64,000 bases of DNA, from positions 1 to 64,000 of the forward strand of contig QANY01012038.1 in assembly GCA_003255025.1 (NCBI GenBank), given 5' to 3'. The position numbers and the translations under genes are program-made. This DNA is from Datisca glomerata. Lineage: Eukaryota; Streptophyta; Magnoliopsida; Cucurbitales; Datiscaceae. The stretch's first letter is position 1. The number at the start of each line of letters is the position of its first letter. Of the stretch, positions 46,471 through 58,669 are shown piece by piece. The notes under the pieces were generated by a model, which was given only the letters and a program-made list of their open reading frames with translations, was not told where the DNA came from and made no database searches.

Positions 46471-46740
46471 TTACCTGGTGAACCAGCGCTGAGAGATCAG
46501 GCTGAACGAGTAGGGGTCGATCAAAGTCTTGATCTTTTTCTTCAACCCTAGACCTACTATTCTAGTGGGATAGAGAGGCTCAAACGAAAGAGAAAGGGAA
46601 ATCAGAGGGGTAAGAGCTGAAACGACTATGGAGAGAGAGAGAGAGAGAGGGAGAGGGCGGTGAGGGAGAGGAGAGATGAGAGGGAGGCGAGGGAGAGGAG
46701 AGATTGAGAGAAGAGAGATGCGGGTCTGCTCTAATGGAAG
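46471..46740 (-). other. Possible 5' leader exon of the CACTA element
   Basis: A GC-richer, CT-repeat-rich stretch on the minus strand runs from the subterminal region and ends CACCAG|GTAA at 46475/46474, a good plant splice donor. Leaders of plant CACTA genes often look like this. The short frames across it are low-complexity and not credible proteins. The equivalent region of unit III has lost 352 bp here. Confidence 0.4.
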
Positions 46741-46847
46741 ACCTCGCACGGGTTAAGGGTGAAATAACCCTCAACCCGAAAGGCGTCATTTTGTATTTGA
46801 TGTTGAAGACAAAATGACGTCATTTAAATGAAAAAATGGGAATCTAT

Positions 46848-47050
46848 ACCGGTGGTTTAGAATCACAGGTATTAAAACCACTGGTATAGACACAAAATTT
46901 ATAATCTATCCGGCGGTTATTTCTACCTCGAAAAGCCCAAATAACCGCCAGTAATTGCGGGCGGTTAAAAACTCTGGGGAAAAGCCCAAAAACTCAAGAC
47001 TTTTGCAGGCGATTTCTTTTCCGCGGGAAAAAGCCAGTTTTCTAGTAGTG
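46848..47050. repeat. CACTA subterminal inverted motifs
   Basis: Two hairpins: TATACCGGTGG paired with CCACTGGTATA (about 46848-46892), and GGCGGTTATTT paired with AAATAACCGCC (about 46912-46950), then another GGCGGTT. In CACTA elements such motifs bind the transposase. Confidence 0.65.
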
Positions 47051-47993
47051 TTTTAAGGGAACTAAAGGTCTTAGGAAAGAGAATGTCATCTATCCTTATA
47101 TTTATGTGCTGGTTATGGATTCTTTAACTGGTTTTTTGCATACATCTAAGATACATGGGTTCTTTTTCCATTGGAGGTACAAAAAGTTTTAGATGGTAAA
47201 TTTATGTTTTGCATGTGATCTTTATATCTTCTTTAAAGACGATTTATGTTTTGTTCAACTAATTCAAGAAGCACTTCATAGCTTTTCAACTTCATGACAA
47301 GGGTTAAGCCTAATGCAAGGAAGAGCTAGTTATTCTACAGTGGGATGTATGATGAGTCACAGTCCAGTATAGTTATTCTGCCACTATGTTTCGATTGGTG
47401 TACAAGAGGAATGGAAGAGTCTATTAAAGCATTTGCAGGTGTAACATTCAAAATAAATGGTTTATATTTTGGCAATCACAATAGTAATTATATTTAGGTC
47501 ATCAATTAGTGTAGTCGAGTGCAGGGTTACAGTACATCGATCAATGTATGCGTAATCTTTTACTATAGCGGGTGTTCATGTGATTAAGAGGTAAAGTAGA
47601 GGAGTTGTTAGAGTAATTTATTCGTAATAAATTTCATATGGGTAATCATTCTTTCCAATGGACAAATTTCAAATAAATGAAAAAATTACGCCTGTTTTTC
47701 CTTGTAGCTTGCGTCAATTATACGGAAACCCTCGATACTTTGAGTCATTCACATACAACTTAATGACTAAATTAGAAAAGTCATCAATGTCATGCTCTGT
47801 CAGGTGTTATTAAGTCACCTCACCCCAAAAGTTAGCTTGAGCTGTGAGACACCCACTCACACTTATAAACTAACTGCTAGTCTCTTTCACAACCAAAGTG
47901 AGATAATCTCACAAATCTCCCCCGTCACACGTCGGGTTTTGAGTCGGATAACCGTCGACTCGTTTCACCTAGATTCACCATTCATCTAGTTGT
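47051..47993. other. Unclassified repeat after the CACTA end, unit II
   Basis: Matches 62687-63636. No intact gene; a few stretches look like decayed coding sequence without a recognisable family. The last 0.2 kb ('caccccaaaagttagcttg' onward, with 'gggataatctcaca'-like text) resembles dispersed plant LTR sequence. Cut by a gap. Confidence 0.4.
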
Positions 47994-48862
47994 NNNNNNN
48001 NNNNNNNNNNNNNNNNNNNNNNNNNNNNNNNNNNNNNNNNNNNNNNNNNNNNNNNNNNNNNNNNNNNNNNNNNNNNNNNNNNNNNNNNNNNNNNNNNNNN
48101 NNNNNNNNNNNNNNNNNNNNNNNNNNNNNNNNNNNNNNNNNNNNNNNNNNNNNNNNNNNNNNNNNNNNNNNNNNNNNNNNNNNNNNNNNNNNNNNNNNNN
48201 NNNNNNNNNNNNNNNNNNNNNNNNNNNNNNNNNNNNNNNNNNNNNNNNNNNNNNNNNNNNNNNNNNNNNNNNNNNNNNNNNNNNNNNNNNNNNNNNNNNN
48301 NNNNNNNNNNNNNNNNNNNNNNNNNNNNNNNNNNNNNNNNNNNNNNNNNNNNNNNNNNNNNNNNNNNNNNNNNNNNNNNNNNNNNNNNNNNNNNNNNNNN
48401 NNNNNNNNNNNNNNNNNNNNNNNNNNNNNNNNNNNNNNNNNNNNNNNNNNNNNNNNNNNNNNNNNNNNNNNNNNNNNNNNNNNNNNNNNNNNNNNNNNNN
48501 NNNNNNNNNNNNNNNNNNNNNNNNNNNNNNNNNNNNNNNNNNNNNNNNNNNNNNNNNNNNNNNNNNNNNNNNNNNNNNNNNNNNNNNNNNNNNNNNNNNN
48601 NNNNNNNNNNNNNNNNNNNNNNNNNNNNNNNNNNNNNNNNNNNNNNNNNNNNNNNNNNNNNNNNNNNNNNNNNNNNNNNNNNNNNNNNNNNNNNNNNNNN
48701 NNNNNNNNNNNNNNNNNNNNNNNNNNNNNNNNNNNNNNNNNNNNNNNNNNNNNNNNNNNNNNNNNNNNNNNNNNNNNNNNNNNNNNNNNNNNNNNNNNNN
48801 NNNNNNNNNNNNNNNNNNNNNNNNNNNNNNNNNNNNNNNNNNNNNNNNNNNNNNNNNNNNNN
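47994..48862. other. Assembly gap of 869 N
   Basis: Unknown bases. The left flank is the unclassified repeat and the right flank is gypsy gag, so the true distance is unknown. Long frames reported across the Ns are meaningless. Confidence 0.99.
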
Positions 48863-49420
48863 GCTATACACGTAAAATATGACGTAGCGAGATAATTTCT
48901 CGAACTTCCTTTCATAATCAGCAACAGTCATATTACCTTACACCAGCCTAAGAAATCCGGCCTCCTTACTTGTTATGACGATGATAAAAAAATATTTCTC
49001 GAAGAACAGCTCCTTAAATTGATCTGAAGTCATCGAATTATGCACAACAACGTAAGCTCTTTGTGTGAGCTCCCACCATTTACAAGTTTCACGTGTCAGC
49101 ATAAAACTTGCACAAACAACCTTTTGAATCTCAGAACATAGCATAAACTAGTAGATCTACTCCAATCTCATAATTCATTCATCAGCTAACAATGGGTCGG
49201 ACAAATGACCATCAAATTCAGGTGGGTTCAACCTCTTAAATGTGTGTATTAATTGCATGTCAACTGTTGTTGTCTGTTGCGCTTGTTGTTTTCAGTTAGG
49301 CGAGCCATCACTGGCTGCCTCAACAACTCCAAAAATACTTGAACATTTCGATCATGGTTGCCGAAGGGTTCGCAGCAGGATTGATCGGTGCTGATTGTTA
49401 TTTCTAGTAGGGGAAGCCAT
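48863..49420 (-). pseudogene. Gypsy gag fragment next to the gap
   Basis: Minus-strand gag N-terminal half from ATG at 49420, with 'CKWWELTQRAYVVVHNSM' and 'DQFKELFFEKYF', near-identical to 29287-28727. It is truncated by the gap. The leader and primer site follow at 49421-49678 as in gypsy I. Confidence 0.85.
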
Positions 49421-49678
49421 TACTCTGCTACCCACAAAAGTCATGACTTACCAAAAACCTAATCTTATAGCATAAATATAACATAAGCATAACAAACATG
49501 CCAAAATGAAACTAAAGAACATCATACTGAATTTCATAATTAAACAGATATAACATGCGTGCGTACCTGACTTGTAAGGTGAAAAGTCTACACATAAAAC
49601 ATTCGCCTAGTGAGCGACATACCATATTTTAACTAAGAAAAGTCTACAAAATCTAAAACATTTGGTTTGATACCAAAC

Positions 49679-50514
49679 TGTAACGTCCCGATTCTTGAGG
49701 GTTAATAAACATTCATGTAATTTCACTAATTCAAAAATCCATAATTCAATTGAAACTCTAATTGGAGAAAATTTCCTAATTGAAAACCCTAATTTTGCCC
49801 TAATTTTAACACTATATAGCAGAAGCATAAAATTATTTTAAGAGAATATCTACTCAATAAAATGAAATAAATGATTCATTAATTAGTAACAAGGTCAGTT
49901 ACAAAAATCCATAAAACATGAAAGTCAAACATATTATCGAAGTCTAAAACGTGAACATGAGCATGATGGATTGCGTGTCATGAAACTTGATGTCTCTTAA
50001 ACTTACCGAACGAAGAGTGATAGAGGCAACGATGAATCAGAGGTAAATTCCAAGGAGAAGAAAACCTTTGTCAAAATTATAGAAGAATTTAGGGAGGGCA
50101 TGAATTAAATTGGACAGTGGAAGAGGACAAACAAGAGGGAAAAAGACTTACCAGACTTAGAACGACAACAAGGTGATGCTCAGCACGATAAAAAATGAAA
50201 CAGAAAAAGATGGTCTTGCTTGGCTACGTGAGACAATTTAGGAAGAGAGAGCTGCTAAATGAATTGAAAGCAGTTTGCTTGGAGGCATCGGTTTAGAGAA
50301 AAAGGGAGCAGTTACAAAGGAGGGGTTCCTGTAAAAGAGATGGAGAATGGGGTAGATACACTAGGGTGTACGCACAATGGTGTGAGTGAGTGAGAATGGG
50401 AGAGACATTACCGAATGCCATAAAAAGGTTAGGGTTGAATTTTGGTGTATGTACATTTAGGTGAGAGTGGGGGCTAAAATTAGAAATCTCCCCTTATAAT
50501 TCTTAGGTATTACA
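49679..50514 (-). repeat. Gypsy LTR shared by two elements
   Basis: An 836-bp LTR. Its lower-coordinate side joins a primer site and gag (the 5' LTR of the left element). Its higher-coordinate side joins a polypurine tract and chromodomain (the 3' LTR of the right element). Up to about 49950 it follows gypsy I's LTR; from there it follows gypsy II's LTR (34816 on). About 0.4 kb is missing at the switch. Confidence 0.8.
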
Positions 50515-50530
50515 TTCTCCCCTCCTTAAG

Positions 50531-52373
50531 AACTTTCATCCTCGAAAAGAATTCACCTTATTGAAATAACTCTGGATATTTGACACGTATCTCCGCTTCT
50601 CATTCTCATGGTGCTTCCTCGATCTGATGATTTCTCTAGAGAACCTTGATTAACCGAACCGTTCTATTATTTAAGAGTTTGATTGCTGCACTTTAGAACT
50701 CTGACTAGCTTCTCCTCATAAGGGAGGTCATCACGAACTTGCAGGGGTTTAAAATCAATGACATGTACTGGATCAGACACATACTTGCGATGTGAAACAT
50801 ATTATGAACACTTGAAAGAGCTGGTGGTAAAACCAGGCGGTAAGCGAAAGGACCAATATGATCAAAAACTTCAAAATGACCAATAAACCTGTGACTCAAC
50901 TTCCCCTGGCAACCAAAACGCATAACATCCTTCATTGGCGCAACCTTGAGAAACACGTGATCACCCACTTCAAATTCGAAGTCATTTCTCCTAACATCTG
51001 CATAATATTTTACCTGCTCTGAGCGGTCTTCATTTTATCTCTGATTTTCTGACTAGCTTCATTCGTAGACTCAACCAAGTCAGGGTCCAAAAGCATCCGT
51101 TTGCCAACTTCATCCAAGTGAACTGGCGACCGGCACTTTTTCCTATAAAGTGCCTCAAACGAAGCCATACCAATCATCTCATGGTAACTCTTATTGTAAG
51201 CAAACTCTACGAGTGCTAACTATGCATCCTAACGAACAGAGAAATCCAAGACACAAGCTCGAAGGATATCCTCCAACATCTTAATCGTTCGGTTAGACTG
51301 CCTAGTAGATTATGGATGGAAAGTTGTACTAAAATTCAACTGAGTACCCAAAGCTTTCTGTAGAATCCGCCAAAAATTTGACATGAACCGCAGATCCTGA
51401 TCCGATACTATAGACACTAAAACCCCATGAAGTTTAACAATCTCTCAGATATACAACTAAGCTCAATCCTCAACTAAAAATGTGGTCTTTCCAGGCAAAA
51501 GGTGTGCATACTTGGTTAAACGATCCACCACAACTCAAATGAAGTTATAACCTTTTATCGTCCTTGGTAGCCCTGGAACGAAATCCATAGTCATATACTC
51601 CTAGATGGTCATTGTCTCCCGTCCTTGATCTGCTGACACACTAAACACTTACTAACAAACTCAGCGGTATCACGGTTCATACCATTCCACCAATAATGTA
51701 ACTTTAAATCGTGATACATCTTAGTACTGCCAAGGTGCACAGTGTATGGTGAACTATGAACCTCCGTGAGTAATTCCTACCTAATGACTGCATCTTTCAG
51801 AAGACAAAGCCTCCCATGAAATCGAAGAGATGAATCATTACTAACTCGAACCCTTGTCTTTTGTCTGAATCCACTTCATTACGAATCAAAAACAACTTAG
51901 AGGTTTGAGTTATGTGCATCGATAATATGTAACTCCAATGATAGTTGAACCGTGAGTTGTGCTAACTATGCTGTAGTGACTTTCAGCAAGACCTGAATCT
52001 TAGCACATTAAAAATCCTCCAGGATATACTCTTAAGATGTAATATGAGTTGCTGAATGTGATGATTTTTGACTGAAGGCATCAACTTCAACATTTTCCTT
52101 TCCTGGGTGATATATGATCTCGCAGTCAAAATCCTTCACCAGTTCCTACCAAAAGAATTGCCTCATGTTAAGCTCTTTCATAGTGAAAAGGTACTTAAGA
52201 CTCTTATGATCTATGTAAATCTGACAATTACAGCTATACGAGTAATGTCTCCAAATCTTGAGGGCAAATACAACTGCAACCAACTCCAAATCATGTGTAG
52301 GATAGTTCTGTTCATAAGGCTTGAGCTGATGAGAAGCACATGCTATGACCTTTCCTTATTGCATCAAAACACA
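50531..52373 (-). pseudogene. Gypsy III RNase H end, integrase and chromodomain
   Basis: Matches 35281-38001 with the integrase present once. The GPY/F region 'GPFAYRLVLPPALSSVHN' is at 50968-50780. A small deletion follows 'NMFHI', removing the residues that read 'SMLRKYV' in the sister. The chromodomain-like tail remains near 50720-50590. Frame breaks throughout. Confidence 0.8.
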
Positions 52374-53204
52374 ATCTATGTGACGCTCCGATCCCCGAGG
52401 GTTAAACATATGTGTAATTTCATAATTTTGAAATCTCCAATTTGAAACAAACCCTAATTTTGAGAAAATTCTCAAATTGAAAATTTAATAATTTACCATG
52501 ATGGGAAAAACCCTGACCTTAAATAGCGGAAGCATTAAACTTATCCGTGATCGGAATCTTAATCATAAAATAGCGGAAGCGATAAAGTGTCTTAAATGCA
52601 TAATTAATAAAACCTCGAAAAACTGAATTAAAATCTGAAATAACGTCAAAACTTGAAATCCATAAACCATGAAACTTTCACTCATCATAATTCGTAGAAA
52701 ATCATATCATAAAATAAACTACTTGAATAACCAAGTTTAACAGAAAACATTTTCCTAAGTTTTTAATCAAATTATAAACTGAAATCATAAATTCATCTGA
52801 TCTAACTGGTTATGGCAGTCTCCCATTCATGTTGCTCGGCATCACCACCTGCATCATAAATAACTGTGGGGGAATGAGTATTTTAAAATACTCAGTAAGC
52901 AAACTCACATAATAACATGCATCCACATGTCATAAATGTAATCATGACATAACATAACTGAACTTGACATATAACATAAATGCAATAAAGTAACGTACTT
53001 GATCATGACATAACATAACTGAACTTGACATATAACATAAATGAAATAAAGTAACGTACTTGATCATGACATGGATTAACATAGCACGCAGATAACACGT
53101 GTCTCAAACAGAATCATTTAACAATCCTAATCATATCTTGGCTTGTCATATCCTTTAGTTAACAACTTAATCAGAACTGATCACACGTTAACTGAAACAC
53201 ATAA

Positions 53205-53445
53205 TGACGAATTGGGCGATGAAATAGATGGCACACATCGGGAGAAGAAACAGATGACACTCATTGGGCGACAGAATAGATGGCACTCATAGGTGACGAA
53301 AAACGTGAACAGATGGCACCTCATGAGTGACGGAAAATATTTACAGATGACACCCAATGAATGACCAAAACATGAACAGATGACACCCTATGTGTGACGA
53401 ATCATGAAAAGATGACACCCCATTCGTTGAACAGAGCATGAACAA
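53205..53445. repeat. Degenerate minisatellite, unit III
   Basis: About eight units of 26-34 bp, each containing a form of 'gacgaaacagatgacac'. Single, uninterrupted version of 38691-39115. Confidence 0.65.
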
Positions 53446-53580
53446 TCCTGATTTCTTGTTAACTAAAGGTCATGCTTAAGTTCATATTTTGCTTAAATAC
53501 CACTTGCATGAATTAACCACATAACTTACAGAATCCAACATATGACAATAATTAATCATATAATGCATACTGATACATAT

Positions 53581-53634
53581 AACAGAATCAAACATGATAA
53601 CAGAATCAAACATGATAACAGAATCAAACATGAT
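53581..53634. repeat. 18-bp repeat, three copies
   Basis: 'aacagaatcaaacatgat' occurs three times head to tail without mismatch, so the expansion is young. The equivalent part of unit II is deleted. Confidence 0.85.
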
Positions 53635-54359
53635 AACATACTACGCAAAATCAGTCATACTCAGACATTTATCTCATGATAATCACATTAATAATTGAAC
53701 AGAAATAAATTACCAAAGTGTTAACCAATATAAAATAATTATCAAAAAATGGTTAAATAGATAATAAATACATGATACAAATATAACATCAGAGTCACAT
53801 CGTTATATACGTCAATTTACCCAAACATATTTATGAAAGTAACATGTTTATAGACAATTAAAGCTTATGAGAATAACACATGTAAATTCACTTACACAAG
53901 CATATATATTTATCACACATGGGTCACATTACGATATAATTTCACTTACACAAAGCATATACATTTATAACAACGGGAGTCACATCATTATATAAGCCCA
54001 CTTACCTGAAGTGGAAGAATAAATTGAACAATTAATGACCTAAAATCCCAAAAAATATAATCACTAAATTGTTTTGAAATAAAATAAAATAAACACATTT
54101 TTAATATCATAAAATAGAAAAAAACAGATTTAATTAAAACAGTGCAGAACGGTCAGAACGAGGTCGGAAAATAATATATCGGGCCCAGAGTCAAAAGATA
54201 AAGCTTCAGGTCAAACGGTTCAGACCGGGCTGGTTCGGACCAGTCCGGATCGATTTTATCTGATGGACCGGTTCAGACCGGTCCGAGTAGGCTGAATCGA
54301 TTTGGTTGATGATGAACCAGTTCAGGATCGAGCAACTAGTTGCAAAACCAATTGCGGAA

Positions 54360-54950
54360 CAGAAAACACGAGAAATAGGGAGAGGAAGAGAGAAAGAGAA
54401 AATGAGAAGGAGAGAGAACAAACAGGGGAAGAGATATAATGAGGGAAACTGAGAGGGGAAGAGAGAGAAGGAAGAAGACAGAAGTAGAGAGAGAGATAGA
54501 GAGAGAAACAGAAGGCGAGAGAAAGGGAAACAGAGGGAAGGGGAAATGGGGCCTTGGTGATAAACCACCGGTGATGGCAGAAGCAAAGGGAGAGAGAAAG
54601 AAAGAAGAAGGATGTAGAGAGAGGGATGTAGGGAGAAGCAGAGAAAGACAGAGATAGAGAGAGAGAAACAGAGGGCGAGAGAAACAGAGGGCGAGGGAAA
54701 GAGGGCATCAGTGATAAACCACCGGTGATGGCAGAAGCAAAGGGAGAGAGAGAGAGAGAAAGAGAAAGAAGAAGGATGTAGAAAGAGTCAGAGAGAGAGA
54801 GAGAACGAGAAGAGAAAAATAGAGAGGGGAAGAAATAGGGAGAGGAAGACGAAGCAAGGACGAGAGAGATAGAAAAAAATAGAGAGAGGAAGAGATTAAA
54901 GAAAGAAAGAGAAGATTACCCAAAATCAATTAGAGAAAGACCAACGAAGG
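54360..54950. repeat. Purine-rich tract, unit III
   Basis: Plus strand almost pure A/G for about 0.6 kb, with the same internal repeat marked by 'ggtgatggcagaagcaaagg' (54570 and 54728). Minus-strand frames through it are low-complexity. Confidence 0.75.
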
Positions 54951-55380
54951 AGAAGAGTTGCTGGTTGCAGGTGGCTGCGCTAGGGAGGAGAGGTGACGAG
55001 GGGGAGGAGAGGGCTGCCAGAGAAGGGAATTGCTGTTTTGGAATATATATATAATAGGTTAAAGGTTGGTTTAAGGTGTAAATGAATGTAGTGTGAGTGA
55101 TTTATTGAAGGTTGAGATTGCTTGATCAAGGATAAAATAGGGTTAGGGTAATATTAGGGTATACATAAGTATATGGTGTGAGTGTGCTAAAATTTTATAA
55201 TATAAATTAAAATCTTTTAAAATTGAATAATTGAAATTTAAGCTAAACCATATATAATTAAAATTATTTTACCAAACTTACAAATAATCACTTTTTAAAA
55301 TCAAATTTTAAAATCATTTTATCTTTGAAATCAATTTTACAAAAATGCCCATTTACGAAGAGTCAGGATATTACAATCTA

Positions 55381-56422
55381 AACCTCTCTTGGAAGTATCA
55401 TTGTAAATCATAAAGTCACTTTTACCATCTGGAGTGGTCAACACTGGTGCTAACACTAATTCTTGTTTAAGGATCTGAAAACATTTCTCACTCTCAATCG
55501 TCCAAGTAAAGGTGACATTCTTCCTGGTCAACTTAGTAAGTGGAACAACGATCTCTGCAAAACACGTAACAAGTCTCATGTAATATCCTGCTAGACTTAG
55601 AAAACTACGAACTTTCCCAACATTTGTCGGTTGAGGCCAGCTAACCACCGCTTCAATCTTAGACGAGTCAACGAAGATTCCATCTCGAGATACCACATGA
55701 CCAAGGAATGATACTTGCTAAAGCCAAAACTCACACTTCTAGAACTTGGCATATAACTGGTGTGCCTTTAACGCTTGCAAAACAATCATGTGGTGATCAA
55801 TATGCTCAGCCTCTGATCTAGAGTACACGAGAATATCATCAATGAAGAAAATCATAAAAGAATCCAAGGACTCTTTGAACACCCTGTTCATCAGATCCAT
55901 GAAGGCTGCCAGAGCATTAGTTAATCTGAACGACATCACTATAAACTCGTAATGGTCATAACGAGTATGAAACACCTTCTTAAGAATATCCTCATCTTGA
56001 ATCATGAGTTTATGGTAACCTAATCTCAAATCCATCTTAGAGGATACTGATGATCCCTGAGGTTGATCAAACAAATCCTCAATGTGCGACAACAGATACG
56101 TATTCTTGATAGTGACTATATTCAACTCAATGTAGTCAATGCATAACCTCATCGATCTATCTTTCTTTTTAACAAATAATATTGGAGAACCCAGAGGTGA
56201 AACAATGGGTGTAATGAAACCCTTATCCAGTAATTCTTGAAGTTGGTCTTTAAGTTCTTTCAACTCTGCAGGAGCCATACAATATGGAGCTTTGGATAAA
56301 AGGGTAGTGTCTGGTACCAACTCAATACAAAAATCTCTCCCGAGGAGGAGGAAGTCCTGGCAAATCATCGAGAAAGACATCTTAAAATTCATAAACGACT
56401 GGAACTCATTGAATATCCACAT
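55381..56422 (-). pseudogene. Gypsy III reverse transcriptase and RNase H start
   Basis: The best-kept RT in the window: a 227-codon frame (56422-55739) with '[20 protein letters not shown]', '[18 protein letters not shown]', '[16 protein letters not shown]' and an intact catalytic '[20 protein letters not shown]'. The following 119-codon frame (55696-55337) has '[20 protein letters not shown]', '[18 protein letters not shown]' and '[19 protein letters not shown]', then is broken by the solo LTR. A stop separates the two frames near 55720. Confidence 0.9.
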
Positions 56423-57855
56423 TTATCTTAGTTTTATCCACCACATAAGCTAAGCAACTCCAGTTATCACAATCAAGTAGGCGTTGTGCCCGCAAAGAAT
56501 ATATAACCTTCAGCATAGGCCTTTGGTGGGATCCCCTAAACTTGAAGCTATGTTTACCTGGAGGTAGGAATCGAAATTCCTTTCGGTAACAATCTATGTT
56601 GGCATAGTTAGCAGCCAACTAGTCCATCCCTAGGATTAAATCAAACTCATGCATCCCTAAGACTACACGACTAGCGTACATAACACGATCTGCTATCGTC
56701 ATTGAACAACTCTCTATCTCCTTATTAACTTGTAGAGATGCTCCAGAAGGCGTAGAAAATCATAATTCAAAACCCAATGGCACAGCAGGCAATGATGCAT
56801 GAGTCACAAATGAAGCGGATATAAAATAGTGCATGGATCCACAATCAATCAATGTAAAATCTGAATGTCCTAGTACAAGTAATGTACCTTCCACAAGTGT
56901 ATCTGACTGCTTAGTTTCCTGGTGAGTTAGTGTGAAAACCTTCCCATTTGCTCTATCTTCAACGACGTTGCTATTATGTCCTTAAGCAAGTAAAGGGCAT
57001 TGCCTAAGGTAATACCCAGTCTTTCCACACTTAAAGCAAGCTTTGTTCACCTTAAATCACTAGCCATTGTCGTGCTTGTTACATGTAGCGCGCAAAATAT
57101 TTGATTTTATTACCTGCCTTTTTGCGTTGTGCGGACCCGGATGAGCATTCTGAGGTTTTCTCTTTCTATGAAACAATTTCTCTAACATTGGTGGTACATG
57201 AGATGGAAGATTCTATTCCATCAACAAGGCTGCTTCAACCACCGCTGCATAGGTGGTTTGCTTATAGAGCTACACAAAACCCTTTATCTCAGGACGAAGT
57301 CCGGTTTCAAATGTTTGAGCCTTCTTGATCCGGCTATCAACGTGATGTGTGGTGTAATGAGATAATTCCTCAAACTTCCTTTCATAATCAGCAACTCTCA
57401 TATTACCTTGCACCAGCCTAAGAAACCCAACCTCCTTACTTGTCCTGACAGTGATCGGGAAATACTTCTCGAAGAACAACTCCTTTAATTGATCCTAAGT
57501 CATCAGATTATGCACAACAACATAAGCTCTTGTGTGAGCTCCCACCATTTTCGAGCTTCTCTTGGCAGCATAAAACTTACACAAACAACCTTTTGAATCT
57601 CAGAACAAAGTATAAAGCTTCTAGATTTGCTCCAATCTTGCAATCCATTCATCAGCTAACAATGGGTCGGACGAGTGACCATCAAATTTAGGCGGGTTCA
57701 ACCTCCTGAATGTGTGGATCAATTATACGTCAACCGCTATTGTCTATTATGGTTGTTGTTGTTGATTAGGCGAGCCATCTATGGCTGCCTCAACAACTAA
57801 AAAAAAATACAGGATCGAGCGATGCATAATTATTGTTTCTAGTAGGGGAAGCCAT
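56423..57855 (-). pseudogene. Gypsy III gag and protease
   Basis: ATG at 57855. 'FFEKYFPITVRTSKEVGFLR' and 'ADYERKFEELSHYTTHHVD' mark gag (57479-57270). The knuckle near 57045-57003 reads CFKCGKTGYYLRQC, with the same His-to-Tyr change as unit II. Protease follows with a damaged active site (about 56860-56810), and the protease-RT linker is at 56618-56406 ('AANYANIDCYRKEFRFLPPG'). Stops and shifts are present. Confidence 0.8.
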
Positions 57856-57888
57856 TACTTTGCTACCCACAAAATTCATGACTTACCA

Positions 57889-58147
57889 AATGAATTGAAA
57901 GCAGTTTGCTAGGAGGCGTCGGTTTAGATAATAAGGGAGCAGTTACAGGGAGGGGTTCATTCAAAAGAGATGGAAAATGAAGTAGATACACTAGGGTGTA
58001 TCCACAATGGTGTGAGTGAGTGAAAATGGGGAGAGATATTACCGAACGCCATAAAAAGGTTAGGGTTACCTTTGAGTGTATGTAAATAGAGGTGTGAATG
58101 GGGGTTAAAATTATAAATATACCCCTTACAATGCTTGGGGTATTGCA
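57889..58147 (-). repeat. Gypsy III 5' LTR stump
   Basis: Same 260-bp stump and same gag-leader junction as 44404-44663. Confidence 0.8.
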
Positions 58148-58669
58148 TTTTTCTTCAAGTTTTCTTGGTTCGATTTTTATTTCTGTTCGGTTTGATTCGG
58201 TTCGCCTGATTCAGTTTATTTCTCATTGCATTGATGGTTTCGTTTTCCTGTTCAAGTCTTGGTTTTGCTTAATTACTCTAGTGGTAAAATTCTGACAAGT
58301 CAGTTTGATCAATGTGGTGAAGTTGAGTACTTTTCAGATGCCTCAAACCATTTTATCTTAAGAAACAAATGTTATCAACCTTAGTACCACAAGAGAGAGG
58401 GCATAACTGTTTTAAGAAAATTGTGCAAACATGACTCGATTTGATTTCTTATCACTCGTTACTCTATCCCGTATTGTTTTAATGTAGTAAACAATTTATT
58501 TACATTTCGTAATATACATTATGAATCACATTTCGTAATATAGATACATTTCACATTTCGTAAATATCTACATTACTCTCTTATTACCTGTCGTAATAAA
58601 AAGTTTACAAAAATGTTATATAATTATTATTTTCACTTAATCTTATAATGCAATGCACTATTTCCAACA
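58148..58669 (+). repeat. Copia-2 LTR, right part (unit III)
   Basis: Begins 'tttttcttcaagttttc' and ends TTTCCAACA, followed by 'ataat'. The 30-bp repeat of unit II is mostly absent. Confidence 0.8.

Larger units (their letters stand above)
45556..47050 (-). mobile_element. CACTA (En/Spm-type) transposon 5' end, truncated
   Basis: The right border ends 'ttttctagtagtg', i.e. CACTACTAGAAAA on the minus strand, the hallmark of CACTA elements. The next 0.2 kb holds repeated motifs such as ACCGCC and TATACC.GTGG in both orientations, as in CACTA subterminal regions. Further in lies a GC-richer leader with a possible splice donor. No transposase is present, and the opposite terminus is not found in the window. 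The left edge is the deletion junction at 45556, so the true element may begin or end elsewhere. Confidence 0.75.
52379..55375 (-). mobile_element. Solo LTR (2997 bp) in gypsy III RNase H
   Basis: Starts TGTGACGCTCCGATCCC and ends GGATATTACA; the 5-bp duplication 'atcta' is exact on both sides (52374-52378 and 55376-55380). No gag or pol inside. Contents from left to right: terminus, a repeated stretch of about 64 bp near 52945-53070, minisatellite, AT-rich part, cluster of 'accggttc', purine-rich tract, AT-rich end. Shared with unit II, so it inserted before the II/III duplication. Confidence 0.8.
49679..58147 (-). mobile_element. Gypsy III, Tekay-like Ty3/gypsy element (unit III)
   Basis: Sister of gypsy II with the same order, the same foreign LTR in RNase H, the same loss of leader and 5' LTR, and the same position in a Copia-2 LTR (right side 'tttttcttcaag' at 58148). 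On the left it has no Copia LTR half; instead its 3' LTR is fused to another gypsy (see 49679-50514). It lacks the N-marked duplications. Confidence 0.85.

Noticed and set aside
47975..48931. Long frames of about 300 codons
   Set aside because: They consist almost entirely of N and are artefacts of the assembly gap.
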